Shown in pieces: positions 6,909 through 6,911 of a stretch of DNA of 6,911 nucleotides. How positions within the stretch are numbered: position 1 is the stretch's first letter; each line of letters starts with the position of its first letter. The DNA is taken from contig CALBYK010000154.1 in NCBI GenBank assembly GCA_937889855.1, positions 1 to 6,911 on the forward strand, written 5' to 3'. The position numbers and the translations under genes are program-made. This stretch comes from an uncultured Prevotella sp. (GTDB taxonomy: Bacteria; Bacteroidota; Bacteroidia; Bacteroidales; Bacteroidaceae). Below the pieces are notes generated by a model. That model was given only the letters and a program-made list of their open reading frames with translations. It had not been told where the DNA came from and did no database searches.

Positions 6909-6911
6909 AAT

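Overview
The window looks like chromosomal DNA from a member of the Bacteroidales (Bacteroidota), probably a gut or oral commensal. The main evidence is a TonB-dependent receptor with an N-terminal carboxypeptidase-D-regulatory-like domain, followed by a lipoprotein with an acidic surface-export tail after the lipid cysteine. AT-rich leaders without clear Shine-Dalgarno sites, and a C10 (streptopain-like) peptidase remnant, point the same way. A genus cannot be assigned from the sequence alone.

Region by region: (1) 20-1000 encodes a complete ROK-family sugar kinase with intact ATP-binding, catalytic and zinc-binding motifs. It is followed by a 10-bp hairpin and T-run terminator (1016-1051). 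(2) 1103-5882 is a two-gene unit. It holds a complete 897-residue TonB-dependent receptor (1103-3796) and, 28 bp downstream, a 685-residue surface-type lipoprotein (3825-5882). A perfect 19-bp terminator hairpin closes the unit (5898-5939). The lipoprotein is not a recognisable SusD. It has three copies of a short motif with identical spacing, an OB-fold-like middle region and a C-terminal domain of the choice-of-anchor-J/DUF5017 type. The likely job of the pair is binding and importing an unidentified extracellular ligand across the outer membrane. (3) 5940-6911 is visibly more A+T-rich and in decay. After an intergenic stretch with two adjacent dyads (6019-6064) comes a wrecked C10-family cysteine peptidase (6142-6715). 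It keeps the lipoprotein leader and pro-domain in one frame and the catalytic-His end in another. The middle, including the catalytic Cys, is deleted, and the C-terminus looks cut short. The last 200 bp hold no convincing gene: a possible minus-strand C-terminal remnant (6775-6876) and an AT-rich inverted repeat (6876-6908).

The most interesting points are the threefold repeat in the lipoprotein, the SusD-less receptor/lipoprotein pair of unknown substrate, and the broken peptidase. The peptidase's surviving reading frame would encode only a pro-domain, which resembles the stand-alone inhibitors known for this protease family. I found no CRISPR array, tRNA, rRNA or complete mobile element.
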